The position numbers and the translations under genes are program-made. From Flammeovirgaceae bacterium UBA2786 (GTDB taxonomy: Bacteria; Bacteroidota; Bacteroidia; Cytophagales; Cyclobacteriaceae), in NCBI GenBank assembly GCA_002352225.1, contig DEIA01000049.1, forward strand, positions 1 to 42,228: a stretch of 42,228 nt of DNA. Direction: 5' to 3'. The notes beneath the pieces are model-generated. The model saw only the letters and a list, made by a program, of their open reading frames with translations, did not search any database and was not told where the DNA came from. Below are positions 17,345 through 24,320 of this stretch, one piece after another; within the stretch, counting starts at the first letter, position 1; each line of letters begins with the position of its first letter.

Positions 17345-18859
17345 ATGAACAAATCACTTTGGCTGTCTGTGGTGATTATAATTGCTGCAGGCCACATCTT
17401 CGCACAAAAAAATCCGGACCTCGATAAAGTTGCCGCTCAATATGCCACGCAATCATTCCGCGAGTTTTATGAAATGCTCAGTTTGCCTAACGATGCACAC
17501 TTTCCGCAGGACATTGAGAGAAATGTACAGTGGTGTGAGCAAGCTTTTTCAAAGCGTGGGTTCGCAACCCAACGATTAAACACACCCACCGTACCCTTAC
17601 TTCTGGCCGAACGAAAAGTAAAAAATGGCAAGAAGACTGTCTTGATTTATTTACAGATTGATGGCCAACCGGTTGAACCTTCGCAATGGCAGCAGGAAAA
17701 TCCGTGGAAACCAACCTTGAAAGAGAAAGATGTTTCCGGAAACTGGAATACTATTTCCTATGAAAGGCTATACGAAGGCTTTGATCCCGACTGGCGGATT
17801 TTTTCCCGGTCGACCTCCGATGCCAAAGGGCCTGCTATGGCTTTTCTGGCTGCTCTGGATGCGCAGCAATCTTTAAAGATTCAACCCAACTACAACATTA
17901 AAGTGATTATGGACTTTGAGGAAGAGTTGGGGTCGCCTAACCTGCCACCTGCTGTTCTAAAATATAAAACCGAACTGGCTGCTGATATGCTTATTATTTA
18001 TGACGGCCCACGGCATGTAAGCAATCAACCTACATTAAGTTTTGGGGCTCGCGGAATTTGTGAAATTACGCTTACCACATTCGGGCCTCGGGTACCCGTA
18101 CATAGCGGCAACTACGGAAACTACACCCCTAACCCGGCTATGCGATTAGCCCGGTTGCTTGCTTCAATGAAAGATGATGCCGGACGTGTTACTATTCCGG
18201 GTTTTTACGATGGCATTGTGTTAACGGAAGAAGAGAAGGCTATACTGAAACAAGTACCCGACAACGAAATTGAAATTAGAAAATTCTTAGGCATTGCTAA
18301 AGCGGATGACATTGGTAATAATTTTCAGGAGTCGCTACAATACCCCACACTGAACATACGCGGAATGGATGCCTTGTTTATAGGTAAAGATGCACGCACA
18401 TTAATTCCGGCAACCGCCACAGCCGAAATTGATATCAGGTTAGTGCCGGGCAGCGACCCAGGCCGGTTGATTGGTTTAGTAAAAAACCACGTGCAGGAAA
18501 ATGGATATTACCTGATTGATCGCGAACCAACAGAAGAAGAACGGATGCAATACGAACGAATTGCATCTTTCAAGTCGAACTTTTCGTATGCAGCTTTTCA
18601 AACCTCGTTTAATTCAGAACCAGGCATCTGGTTAAATAAAGCTATGATCAAAGCGTTCGGAAAAGAGCCGATCAAAATACGCATGATGGGCGGCTCTATT
18701 CCAATTTCACCGTTTGTTACAACACTGAATATTCCGGCCGTTAGTGTACCTACTGTAAATGCTGATAATAACCAGCATGCAGAAAATGAAAATATACGGG
18801 TGGGCAATTATGCAGATGCTGTAAAAACATTTCTGGCAATCTTAATAGAGAAGTTGTAA
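17345..18859 (+). CDS. M20-family metallopeptidase homologue with an altered first metal ligand
   Basis: 504 residues from ATG 17345; signal peptide MNKSLWLSVVIIIAAGHIFAQ suggests a periplasmic protein. The overall pattern is an M20 dipeptidase with inserted dimerisation domain: 'SDAKGPAMAFLAAL' (bridging Asp), 'DFEEELGSPNLPPAV' (catalytic Glu pair), 'YDGPRHV', 'VHSGNYGNYTPNPA' and the late 'NQHAENENI' (metal His). The first metal ligand, normally His in '(G/M)HxDGQPV', is Gln104 here ('YLQIDGQPVEPSQW'), encoded by CAG. Either the enzyme uses one metal, has a changed activity, or is inactive. Its stop codon is immediately followed by the stop of the converging vapC gene. Confidence 0.88.
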   Translation: MNKSLWLSVVIIIAAGHIFAQKNPDLDKVAAQYATQSFREFYEMLSLPNDAHFPQDIERNVQWCEQAFSKRGFATQRLNTPTVPLLLAERKVKNGKKTVLIYLQIDGQPVEPSQWQQENPWKPTLKEKDVSGNWNTISYERLYEGFDPDWRIFSRSTSDAKGPAMAFLAALDAQQSLKIQPNYNIKVIMDFEEELGSPNLPPAVLKYKTELAADMLIIYDGPRHVSNQPTLSFGARGICEITLTTFGPRVPVHSGNYGNYTPNPAMRLARLLASMKDDAGRVTIPGFYDGIVLTEEEKAILKQVPDNEIEIRKFLGIAKADDIGNNFQESLQYPTLNIRGMDALFIGKDARTLIPATATAEIDIRLVPGSDPGRLIGLVKNHVQENGYYLIDREPTEEERMQYERIASFKSNFSYAAFQTSFNSEPGIWLNKAMIKAFGKEPIKIRMMGGSIPISPFVTTLNIPAVSVPTVNADNNQHAENENIRVGNYADAVKTFLAILIEKL

Positions 18860-19225
18860 TCAGCTATTCCGGTATTCTTCGAGAAGTTTTTTGTCTAAGG
18901 TCCAGAGAGACATCTTATTCGATTTACAGGCCACTAACAAACAGCTATCAATCAGGCCAATTCCCTTGCTTGCCAGTTTTCTTTTATACGACAATTTCCC
19001 AGCCTCAATCATAATTGCGTTTTCATTTAACTTTGGCAATGAGTTCCAAAACTCTATAATTTGTTTTTCTTCTGCTTCGTTTTTAGCGCCTTGAAGTAAT
19101 TCACCAAAAACCAAACTCAGAGCTACCGCTTCTCCATTCTCGATATAAGCATTTAGCAAATCAATGATTGTATCATCGGATTGGCGCAAAAACTCAATCC
19201 ATACCGAGGTGTCCACTACAATCAT
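18860..19225 (-). CDS. vapC: VapC-type PIN-domain toxin
   Basis: 121 residues, the usual VapC length. A PIN-domain ribonuclease with the acidic Mg2+ site visible: D5 ('VVDTSVWIEFLR'), E42 ('GELLQGA'), D93 ('GLIDSCLLVAC') and D111 ('LWTLDKKL'). Such toxins cleave tRNA or rRNA when freed from antitoxin. The start codon overlaps the antitoxin stop by four bases (ATGA), so the two are translationally coupled. The cellular RNA target cannot be inferred. Confidence 0.88.
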   Translation of the reverse strand: MIVVDTSVWIEFLRQSDDTIIDLLNAYIENGEAVALSLVFGELLQGAKNEAEEKQIIEFWNSLPKLNENAIMIEAGKLSYKRKLASKGIGLIDSCLLVACKSNKMSLWTLDKKLLEEYRNS

Positions 19226-19443
19226 AAATCACGATTAATCTTACGAATCTTTTCTGCACTAAAGTCGTCTGCGAATTCAAGTGGATTCTTTTTTAATTTC
19301 TGAATTGCCTTTTTTAATTTCTGTCTGTTGGTGTAATCCGTAAGTGCGATAATCAGGCTTTCCGTAATATTCTTACCTCCCGAATATTTTCTTACCTCAT
19401 CCATCAAAGACTCAGGCACCAAAGCTGTGATTTTCATAGTCAT
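19222..19443 (-). CDS. vapB: VapB-type ribbon-helix-helix antitoxin
   Basis: 73 residues (or 71 if the ATG two codons later is used). The N-terminal part, 'MKITALVPESLMDEVRKYSGGKNITESLIIALTDY', has the strand-helix-helix layout of an RHH DNA-binding domain; the basic C-terminal half 'KLKKAIQKLKKNPLEF...KIRKIN' would wrap the toxin. It precedes and overlaps vapC by four bases. A perfect 10-bp inverted repeat overlapping a promoter lies 19 bases upstream of the start, as expected for an autoregulated antitoxin. Confidence 0.82.
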   Translation of the reverse strand: MTMKITALVPESLMDEVRKYSGGKNITESLIIALTDYTNRQKLKKAIQKLKKNPLEFADDFSAEKIRKINRDL

Positions 19444-19459
19444 TTCATTTTCAATTGGT

Positions 19460-19490
19460 TAAAAATACGATACTACATCGTATTTTCAAA
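19460..19490 (-). promoter_or_regulatory. vapBC promoter with embedded operator
   Basis: On the - strand, TTTG (19490-19487) is followed after exactly 19 bases by TATTTTTA (19467-19460), a 7 of 8 match to TAnnTTTG. The inverted repeat AAAATACGAT (19462-19471) / ATCGTATTTT (19477-19486) with a five-base spacer covers the whole spacer and part of the -7 element. Binding of the VapB or VapBC complex here would block RNA polymerase. Promoter and operator calls are sequence matches; binding is inferred. Confidence 0.7.
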
Positions 19491-19574
19491 GCTGAATCAG
19501 CCTGGCCGTTTCCTAAACTCTGAAATTTATAAATTCAAATTGCCCTATTTTCAAATTAAACTATCTTGCGGCCG

Positions 19575-20687
19575 ATGGAAAATTTTGTGGTTTCGGCCCG
19601 TAAGTATCGCCCCCTCGGCTTCGAAGAAGTGGTGGGCCAGGAGCACATTACCACTACACTAAAAAACGCTATCGACAACAATAAGCTCGCGCAAGCCTTG
19701 TTGTTCTGCGGCCCTCGTGGCGTAGGTAAAACCACCTGTGCCCGTATTGTAGCCCGATTAATAAACGGTTTCGAAGAAAAAGCAGAAGTTAATTCACTTA
19801 ACATCTTTGAACTGGACGCTGCATCCAACAACTCGGTAGATGATATCCGTAACCTGATTGACCAGGTGCGTTACCCACCGCAGTTCGGCAAGTTTAAAGT
19901 ATATATTATTGACGAGGTGCACATGCTCTCGCTTGCGGCTTTCAATGCATTTTTAAAAACGCTTGAAGAGCCACCTCCCTATGCCATTTTTATTCTGGCC
20001 ACAACCGAAAAACACAAGTTGCTTCCCACTATTTTGTCGCGTTGCCAGATTTATGACTTTAACCGCATTCAGGTTTCTGATATCTCGCGTCAGTTAAAAA
20101 AAGTAGCCGATCGCGAAAAAATCAAAGCCGAAGAAGAAGCCTTACATCTGATTGCCCAGAAAGCCGATGGCGCTTTGCGCGATGCACTTTCCATTTTCGA
20201 TCTGATGGTAACGTTTTCATCAGGCAATGAAGTTACCTTCAAAAACGTACTAAATAACCTCCACATTCTCGATCATGAATACTATTTCAAAGTAGTAGAT
20301 GGGTTATTAGCCGAGAATCATTCGCAACCTTTACTGTTGCTGGATGAAATTCTGAAAAAAGGTTTCGATGGTCATAATTTCATTGTAGGCTTAAGCGATC
20401 ACCTGCGCAACCTGCTGGTAGCACAAGACGCACGAACAGTCGAGTTAATGGAAGTTCCGGAAAGCACCCGTAAAAAATACCTCGAACAATCCGGTGCCGT
20501 TACACCTTCGTTGCTGTTATCCTGGTTAAACATTGCCAGCCAGTGCGATATGAATTATAAAAGTAGCAAAAACCAACGGCTGCTGGTTGAACTTGCCTTA
20601 ATGAAAATGGCACATGTAAATTCCGTATTGAAAGCCAATGGTGCTGCTCCTGCTCAGGAGGGATTAAAAAAAAAATTGAACGCGTAA
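19575..20687 (+). CDS. dnaX: DNA polymerase III gamma-like short product of dnaX
   Basis: Without a frameshift, translation reads Leu-Lys-Lys-Lys-Leu-Asn-Ala and stops at TAA 20685-20687, giving 370 residues: the AAA+ ATPase domains plus domain III, equivalent to the gamma subunit that forms clamp loader but lacks the DnaB- and alpha-binding domains. This parallels E. coli (ribosomal -1 frameshift at A AAA AAG) and Thermus thermophilus (slippage on a run of A). Three promoter-like bases patterns precede it, the best being TTG then 19 bases then TATCTTGC ending five bases before the ATG, a weak match. Confidence 0.7.
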   Translation: MENFVVSARKYRPLGFEEVVGQEHITTTLKNAIDNNKLAQALLFCGPRGVGKTTCARIVARLINGFEEKAEVNSLNIFELDAASNNSVDDIRNLIDQVRYPPQFGKFKVYIIDEVHMLSLAAFNAFLKTLEEPPPYAIFILATTEKHKLLPTILSRCQIYDFNRIQVSDISRQLKKVADREKIKAEEEALHLIAQKADGALRDALSIFDLMVTFSSGNEVTFKNVLNNLHILDHEYYFKVVDGLLAENHSQPLLLLDEILKKGFDGHNFIVGLSDHLRNLLVAQDARTVELMEVPESTRKKYLEQSGAVTPSLLLSWLNIASQCDMNYKSSKNQRLLVELALMKMAHVNSVLKANGAAPAQEGLKKKLNA

Positions 20688-21256
20688 CCGAAACCCCGGT
20701 TATTGAATCCAACGCAACTCCTGCATCGGTACAAGCACTTGAAACCGTTAACCTGGTAGCCACGGTTGTAAAAGAACCCGTTGCCAAAACTGCTGACGAA
20801 AGTAAAAAGCCCCGAACCACACTTAACCTAAGTACACTGCTAAAGGGTAAGGCAAAAGAAGAAATTAAACCAGCGGTTATAAATACCATCAAAGAAAACA
20901 AACCTGTTAAAGAGGCTGACCTGATTGAAGTCTGGAATAATTTTGCCGAACAGAAAAAAAACCAGGTAGCCGAATATCACCTTTTAAAACAACCTTTCCG
21001 CTTCCAGAACAACTGCATTACGCTCTCCCTTACCAATCCGGTAGAAGAACAAATGCTTCAATCCATTAAAGTTGACTTACTCACATACTTACGCGATAAA
21101 CTAAGTAATGGATTTATTATGCTCGAAAGTGAGATGCAGCACCAGCAAACCAAAAAGATTGCCTATACCAATAAAGAAAAGTATGAAGCACTGGTTGAAA
21201 AAAATCCATTACTTAAAACACTGCAGGAAAAACTTGGGTTGGATCCGGAATTCTGA
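19575..21256 (+). CDS. dnaX: DNA polymerase III tau subunit, full-length product by -1 frameshift at A10
   Basis: Clamp-loader ATPase. Zero frame starts at ATG 19575 (MENFVVSARKYRP) and stops at 20685-20687; the -1 frame is open from the A run (20666-20675) to TGA at 21256 and continues the protein as 'IERVTETPVIES...'. A shift in the run gives a product of about 560 residues. Visible: Walker A GPRGVGKT (46-53), Walker B 'IIDEVHML' (111-118), sensor 1 ATT, SRC arginine finger (R156). The zinc module (four Cys between Walker A and 'DAASNN') is missing. The extra C-terminal domain contains 'DLIEVWNNFAEQKKNQVAEYHLL', like tau domain V that binds the polymerase alpha subunit. A sequencing error in the homopolymer is the main alternative. 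Confidence 0.85.
20656..20702 (+). promoter_or_regulatory. dnaX recoding site: internal AGGAGG, A10 slippery run, stem-loop
   Basis: In order: AGGAGGG (20656-20662), a Shine-Dalgarno-like sequence; ten A residues (20666-20675); nine bases; then a 6-bp perfect stem TAACCG (20685-20690) / CGGTTA (20697-20702) around AAACCC. The zero-frame TAA stop forms part of the left arm. This is the three-part design known for the E. coli dnaX frameshift, while the length of the A run also permits RNA polymerase slippage. Function is inferred. Confidence 0.72.
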
Positions 21257-21264
21257 AGCCTAAA

Positions 21265-22377
21265 TCAAACCTTTACATAAATCTTTCTCTTGTCCATCCA
21301 ATAACCCACAGCCCAACAGGTAAGCATTACCCAAATTGCAAACAGAACTGAGCCATTATAATCACCTGCCCACGATTGAAAAATATTCTGGTAAATCCAG
21401 TCGTATAGGGTAAGATTACCTACGCTAAACGTCCACATCAGAATAATAAATATCTCAGAAAGCAGGTAAATGAACAGTGTGTTTTTGCCAAACACCACAA
21501 AAAAGTATGTCCATTTATTTAGTTGCGCTATCTCAATAATAAACACCAGCCCGGCAAGAATCATTAAATCGATACCTACCGTATGCAACACATACGTACT
21601 TGTCCATAATTTTTTATTAATAGGAAACATGAGGCCCCACCAACTTGCCATTACCAATAATACCGCACCCACCAGCAATAGCTTAGCAATGGTTTCGTAA
21701 TTTTTTCCGTTACGTTGCAGAAACATGCCTGCAACATACCCTGCTATTACATTTACCGTTGCCGGTAATGTACTCAACAAACCTTCCGGATCGAAAGCTA
21801 CACCTTCGCCATGGTACAAGTGCTTCTCGCCCAGCAACCACAAATCCAGTTTGTTACCGGCATTGCCTTCTAAAGTAAGGTCTCCAAACTCATACAGGAT
21901 AATCCTGTAAAGTATTAGCGCAATTACACTAAACCACAAGGCTCCCTTTATTTTAAGGTAATGAATTACCAACGAGGCAATGCCATAACACAAGGCAATA
22001 CGTTGCAGAACACCAAAAACCCGTGTGGTTTCAAAAGGTTTAACTATCCATTCGCCTGCATCATTCTGCGTCACAAAAGGGAACCAATACATGAGGTAAC
22101 CCAACAGGAATATAATAACCGTACGCTTTAAAACTTTCTTCAGGAAAGAACCCTCTCCGGCAGCTTCATACTTTTCCTGACTAAAGCTCATGGCATTGCC
22201 CACCACAAATAAAAATGTAGGGAACACCAGATCAGTAAGTGTAAACCCGTGCCATTGGGCATGCAGCAAAGGAGAATATGTAGTAGAACTACCCAGCGAG
22301 TTAACCACAATCATCAGGGCAACGTCCATTCCCCTGAAAACATCGAGCGATAGGTAACGGTTTTGGCTTAACGACAT
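21265..22377 (-). CDS. Heparan-alpha-glucosaminide N-acetyltransferase-like (DUF5009) membrane protein
   Basis: 370 residues, about ten hydrophobic membrane segments. The opening 'RYLSLDVFRGMDVALMIVVNSLG' and 'WHGFTLTDLVFPTFLFVVGNAMSFS' are the hallmark of the HGSNAT/NagX/DUF5009 acyltransferase group, with a candidate catalytic His in 'QWHGFTLTDLVFP' (about residue 43). These inner-membrane proteins move acetyl groups from cytoplasmic acetyl-CoA to sugars on the other side, and in Bacteroidota are often linked to amino sugar catabolism. No sugar genes are nearby to name the substrate. A strong hairpin ends one base before its ATG. Confidence 0.85.
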   Translation of the reverse strand: MSLSQNRYLSLDVFRGMDVALMIVVNSLGSSTTYSPLLHAQWHGFTLTDLVFPTFLFVVGNAMSFSQEKYEAAGEGSFLKKVLKRTVIIFLLGYLMYWFPFVTQNDAGEWIVKPFETTRVFGVLQRIALCYGIASLVIHYLKIKGALWFSVIALILYRIILYEFGDLTLEGNAGNKLDLWLLGEKHLYHGEGVAFDPEGLLSTLPATVNVIAGYVAGMFLQRNGKNYETIAKLLLVGAVLLVMASWWGLMFPINKKLWTSTYVLHTVGIDLMILAGLVFIIEIAQLNKWTYFFVVFGKNTLFIYLLSEIFIILMWTFSVGNLTLYDWIYQNIFQSWAGDYNGSVLFAIWVMLTCWAVGYWMDKRKIYVKV

Positions 22378-22378
22378 G

Positions 22379-22410
22379 CGGGATTCTTTTTTTGAAGGTA
22401 AAGAATCCCG
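22379..22410 (-). promoter_or_regulatory. Hairpin abutting the start codon of the DUF5009 gene
   Basis: On the - strand, CGGGATTCTTT (22410-22400) pairs perfectly with AAAGAATCCCG (22389-22379), an 11-bp stem with a ten-base loop. Its 3' arm ends one base before ATG 22377, and it lies 28 bases after the hmuS stop. There is no T tract after it, so it is less like an intrinsic terminator than a structure that could limit ribosome access. Confidence 0.55.
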
Positions 22411-22437
22411 CAGGTAAAATCAAAATATAAGATTCAC

Positions 22438-23517
22438 TCAGGCACGTGGAAGACTTTCAACCAGTTTGCGCCATTTTTCTAATTCATGCAACCCCGGCTT
22501 GCGCAAACCGAAGAACTGCACAATCATTTCTTTGTTTTTATCAAACGCTTCAATGGCTGTTACCACACCATCAACCGTAGGTTTTTTTACTATCCATGCG
22601 CTTTCAATCAGGTCTTCGCGCAAGTGCATATTAAAGTCGGGATCAAGAATGTTCAACCAGGTATCCATCACTTTAACAGTTTGAATTTTTCCCTGGTGTA
22701 TCTGAATGTTTCCACGGCTACCTGCAAAAACCATAATTGGCAGATGCTCGTTCGCTGCGCGCTCAAGCATATCTTTTAATACAGTTTTTTGTATGCGTTC
22801 CGAAAATTTTCCTTCCGCTAATACGACTGCATCCAACCGGTTTACCTGATGCTTGCGCAGCATACCAAAATAATCGTGGGTGTCTTTCATATTTTCCCAA
22901 TCGTTTAACAACCCGGCCCGATCAACATCGGCCATTGCCTTAGTGGGCATTTCTCTTACCGGTGTTACGGCAATTTCAGTTGCCTGATCTACAGCTGTAA
23001 AATCATCAACCAGTTTGTCAAATGCTTCCTGGTTACTGCCTGTTTTATTTCCGGGGCCAGCTGCAACCAGAAATACTTTGACCACTGCGTTTCCTGCTTC
23101 ATCAAAAATCTGAATGCTCTGTTGTAAACCATGTGGTGTTTGAAGGCGCACAGCAAAACCAAATTTCCAGGCGGCAAAAAATACGCGCGCTTCGATGGGA
23201 CCAATAATAGTACCTACGCGGTGCGCGGGCGGCCCTACTATTTCAATCTTCTGAAACGGTCCTTTATGTTCCAGCACACAGCCTTCGTTTCGTGTAAGTG
23301 ACATAACACGACCTAATTCGGGCAATCGTTCTACTAATTTAGTCCAGTCACCTTCCAGCCGCGTGGTATAATCGCCCACAGTTGTAGCCAACAGTTCTGC
23401 TTCACTTACTTGCAGTTCTGTGGCGCAATCGCGAATGCGCAGGGTGGGTTTTGATTTTTTAAGTTCTTCCCACGCAGTGCGCAGGGTTGATGTTCCGGAT
23501 TCAGCAACAGGGTTCAT
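22438..23517 (-). CDS. hmuS: Haem-degrading/haem-handling protein HmuS (HemS family)
   Basis: 359 residues from ATG 23517 (MNPVAESGTSTLRTAWEEL), which overlaps the hmuV stop by four bases; the frame extends further upstream inside hmuV but without family similarity. The protein has the duplicated HemS/ChuX-type layout: N-terminal 'LRTAWEELKKSKPTLRIRDCATELQVSEAELLA', 'RNEGCVLEHKGPF' (haem pocket of first half) and second half starting near 'WENMKDTHDYFGMLRKHQVNRLDAVVLA', where H214 is in the position of the axial haem ligand. Family members bind haem in the cytoplasm and in several species release its iron. It is the last gene of the hmuT'U'-hmuV-hmuS unit. Confidence 0.9.
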   Translation of the reverse strand: MNPVAESGTSTLRTAWEELKKSKPTLRIRDCATELQVSEAELLATTVGDYTTRLEGDWTKLVERLPELGRVMSLTRNEGCVLEHKGPFQKIEIVGPPAHRVGTIIGPIEARVFFAAWKFGFAVRLQTPHGLQQSIQIFDEAGNAVVKVFLVAAGPGNKTGSNQEAFDKLVDDFTAVDQATEIAVTPVREMPTKAMADVDRAGLLNDWENMKDTHDYFGMLRKHQVNRLDAVVLAEGKFSERIQKTVLKDMLERAANEHLPIMVFAGSRGNIQIHQGKIQTVKVMDTWLNILDPDFNMHLREDLIESAWIVKKPTVDGVVTAIEAFDKNKEMIVQFFGLRKPGLHELEKWRKLVESLPRA

Positions 23518-24320
23518 ACAGATATAGTTTTTAAGGTTGATAATGTAGTTCGTTCTGGTACAATGTACGGGCAGTTGGTACACGGATCGTGATACACATT
23601 TACCCGACAGCAAAAAGTTTCTTCTATTATAGGCTTTGTAAATACCTTTCTGGATTCGCCTTGCGCAATAACTGACCCATTGCGCATAAAATGTAAATGA
23701 TCAGCAAACTGTACGGCCTGATTCAAATCATGTACAATAGCCAACACCCCAATATTCCGTTCGCATGCCTTCTTTACAAGGCTAAAAATCAGTTGTTGCT
23801 GTGCAATATCAAGACTTGAGGTAGGTTCGTCTAATAACACATAGCGCGGAAATGTTTTTAAGTCCCACACCTGAGCTAACACACGTGTAAGCTGCACCCG
23901 TTGTTGTTCGCCTCCCGATAAAGTAAGGTAGTTGCGATTGGCCCAATCCGTAATGCCCGTAAGTTCCATCACCTCCTCCAGCAACTCTTTGTTTTGTTTG
24001 GTTGTTGTCTTAAAATGATGCCTGCCCATCTCTACAATCTGTTTTACAGAAAATGGAAACTGCACATGGGTGTGTTGAGGCAATACGGCACGCACAGCCG
24101 AAAGTTGTGCTACCGAATACGATGAAACTGAAATATCGTTGATTTGAACCTGGCCCGTATAACGCGTTGACTCTCGGGAAAGAATTTTTAGTAACGAACT
24201 TTTACCCGCTCCATTAGGGCCTGCAATTGCCGTAAACGTTCCGGGTTGAACAGAAAGATTGACTTTGTTCAACACTGTTTTTCCGTTTATCGATAATTCT
24301 ATATTTCGTGCTTCAATCAT
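23514..24320 (-). CDS. hmuV: Haem ABC transporter ATP-binding protein HmuV
   Basis: 268 residues, one ABC ATPase domain. Walker A GPNGAGKSS (about 34-42), Q-loop 'LPQHTHVQFPF' (about 78-88), signature 'LSGGEQQRVQLTRVLAQ' (about 139-155), Walker B 'YVLLDEPTSSLD' (about 163-174) and H-loop 'IVHDLNQA' (about 197-204) are all intact. It would energise the inner-membrane permease for haem import. Start overlaps the stop of the preceding hmuT'-'hmuU fusion by four bases and its own end overlaps hmuS by four, a tightly coupled operon. Its partner permease is mostly missing in this window, so it may be idle or work with a permease encoded elsewhere. Confidence 0.93.
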   Translation of the reverse strand: MIEARNIELSINGKTVLNKVNLSVQPGTFTAIAGPNGAGKSSLLKILSRESTRYTGQVQINDISVSSYSVAQLSAVRAVLPQHTHVQFPFSVKQIVEMGRHHFKTTTKQNKELLEEVMELTGITDWANRNYLTLSGGEQQRVQLTRVLAQVWDLKTFPRYVLLDEPTSSLDIAQQQLIFSLVKKACERNIGVLAIVHDLNQAVQFADHLHFMRNGSVIAQGESRKVFTKPIIEETFCCRVNVYHDPCTNCPYIVPERTTLSTLKTISV

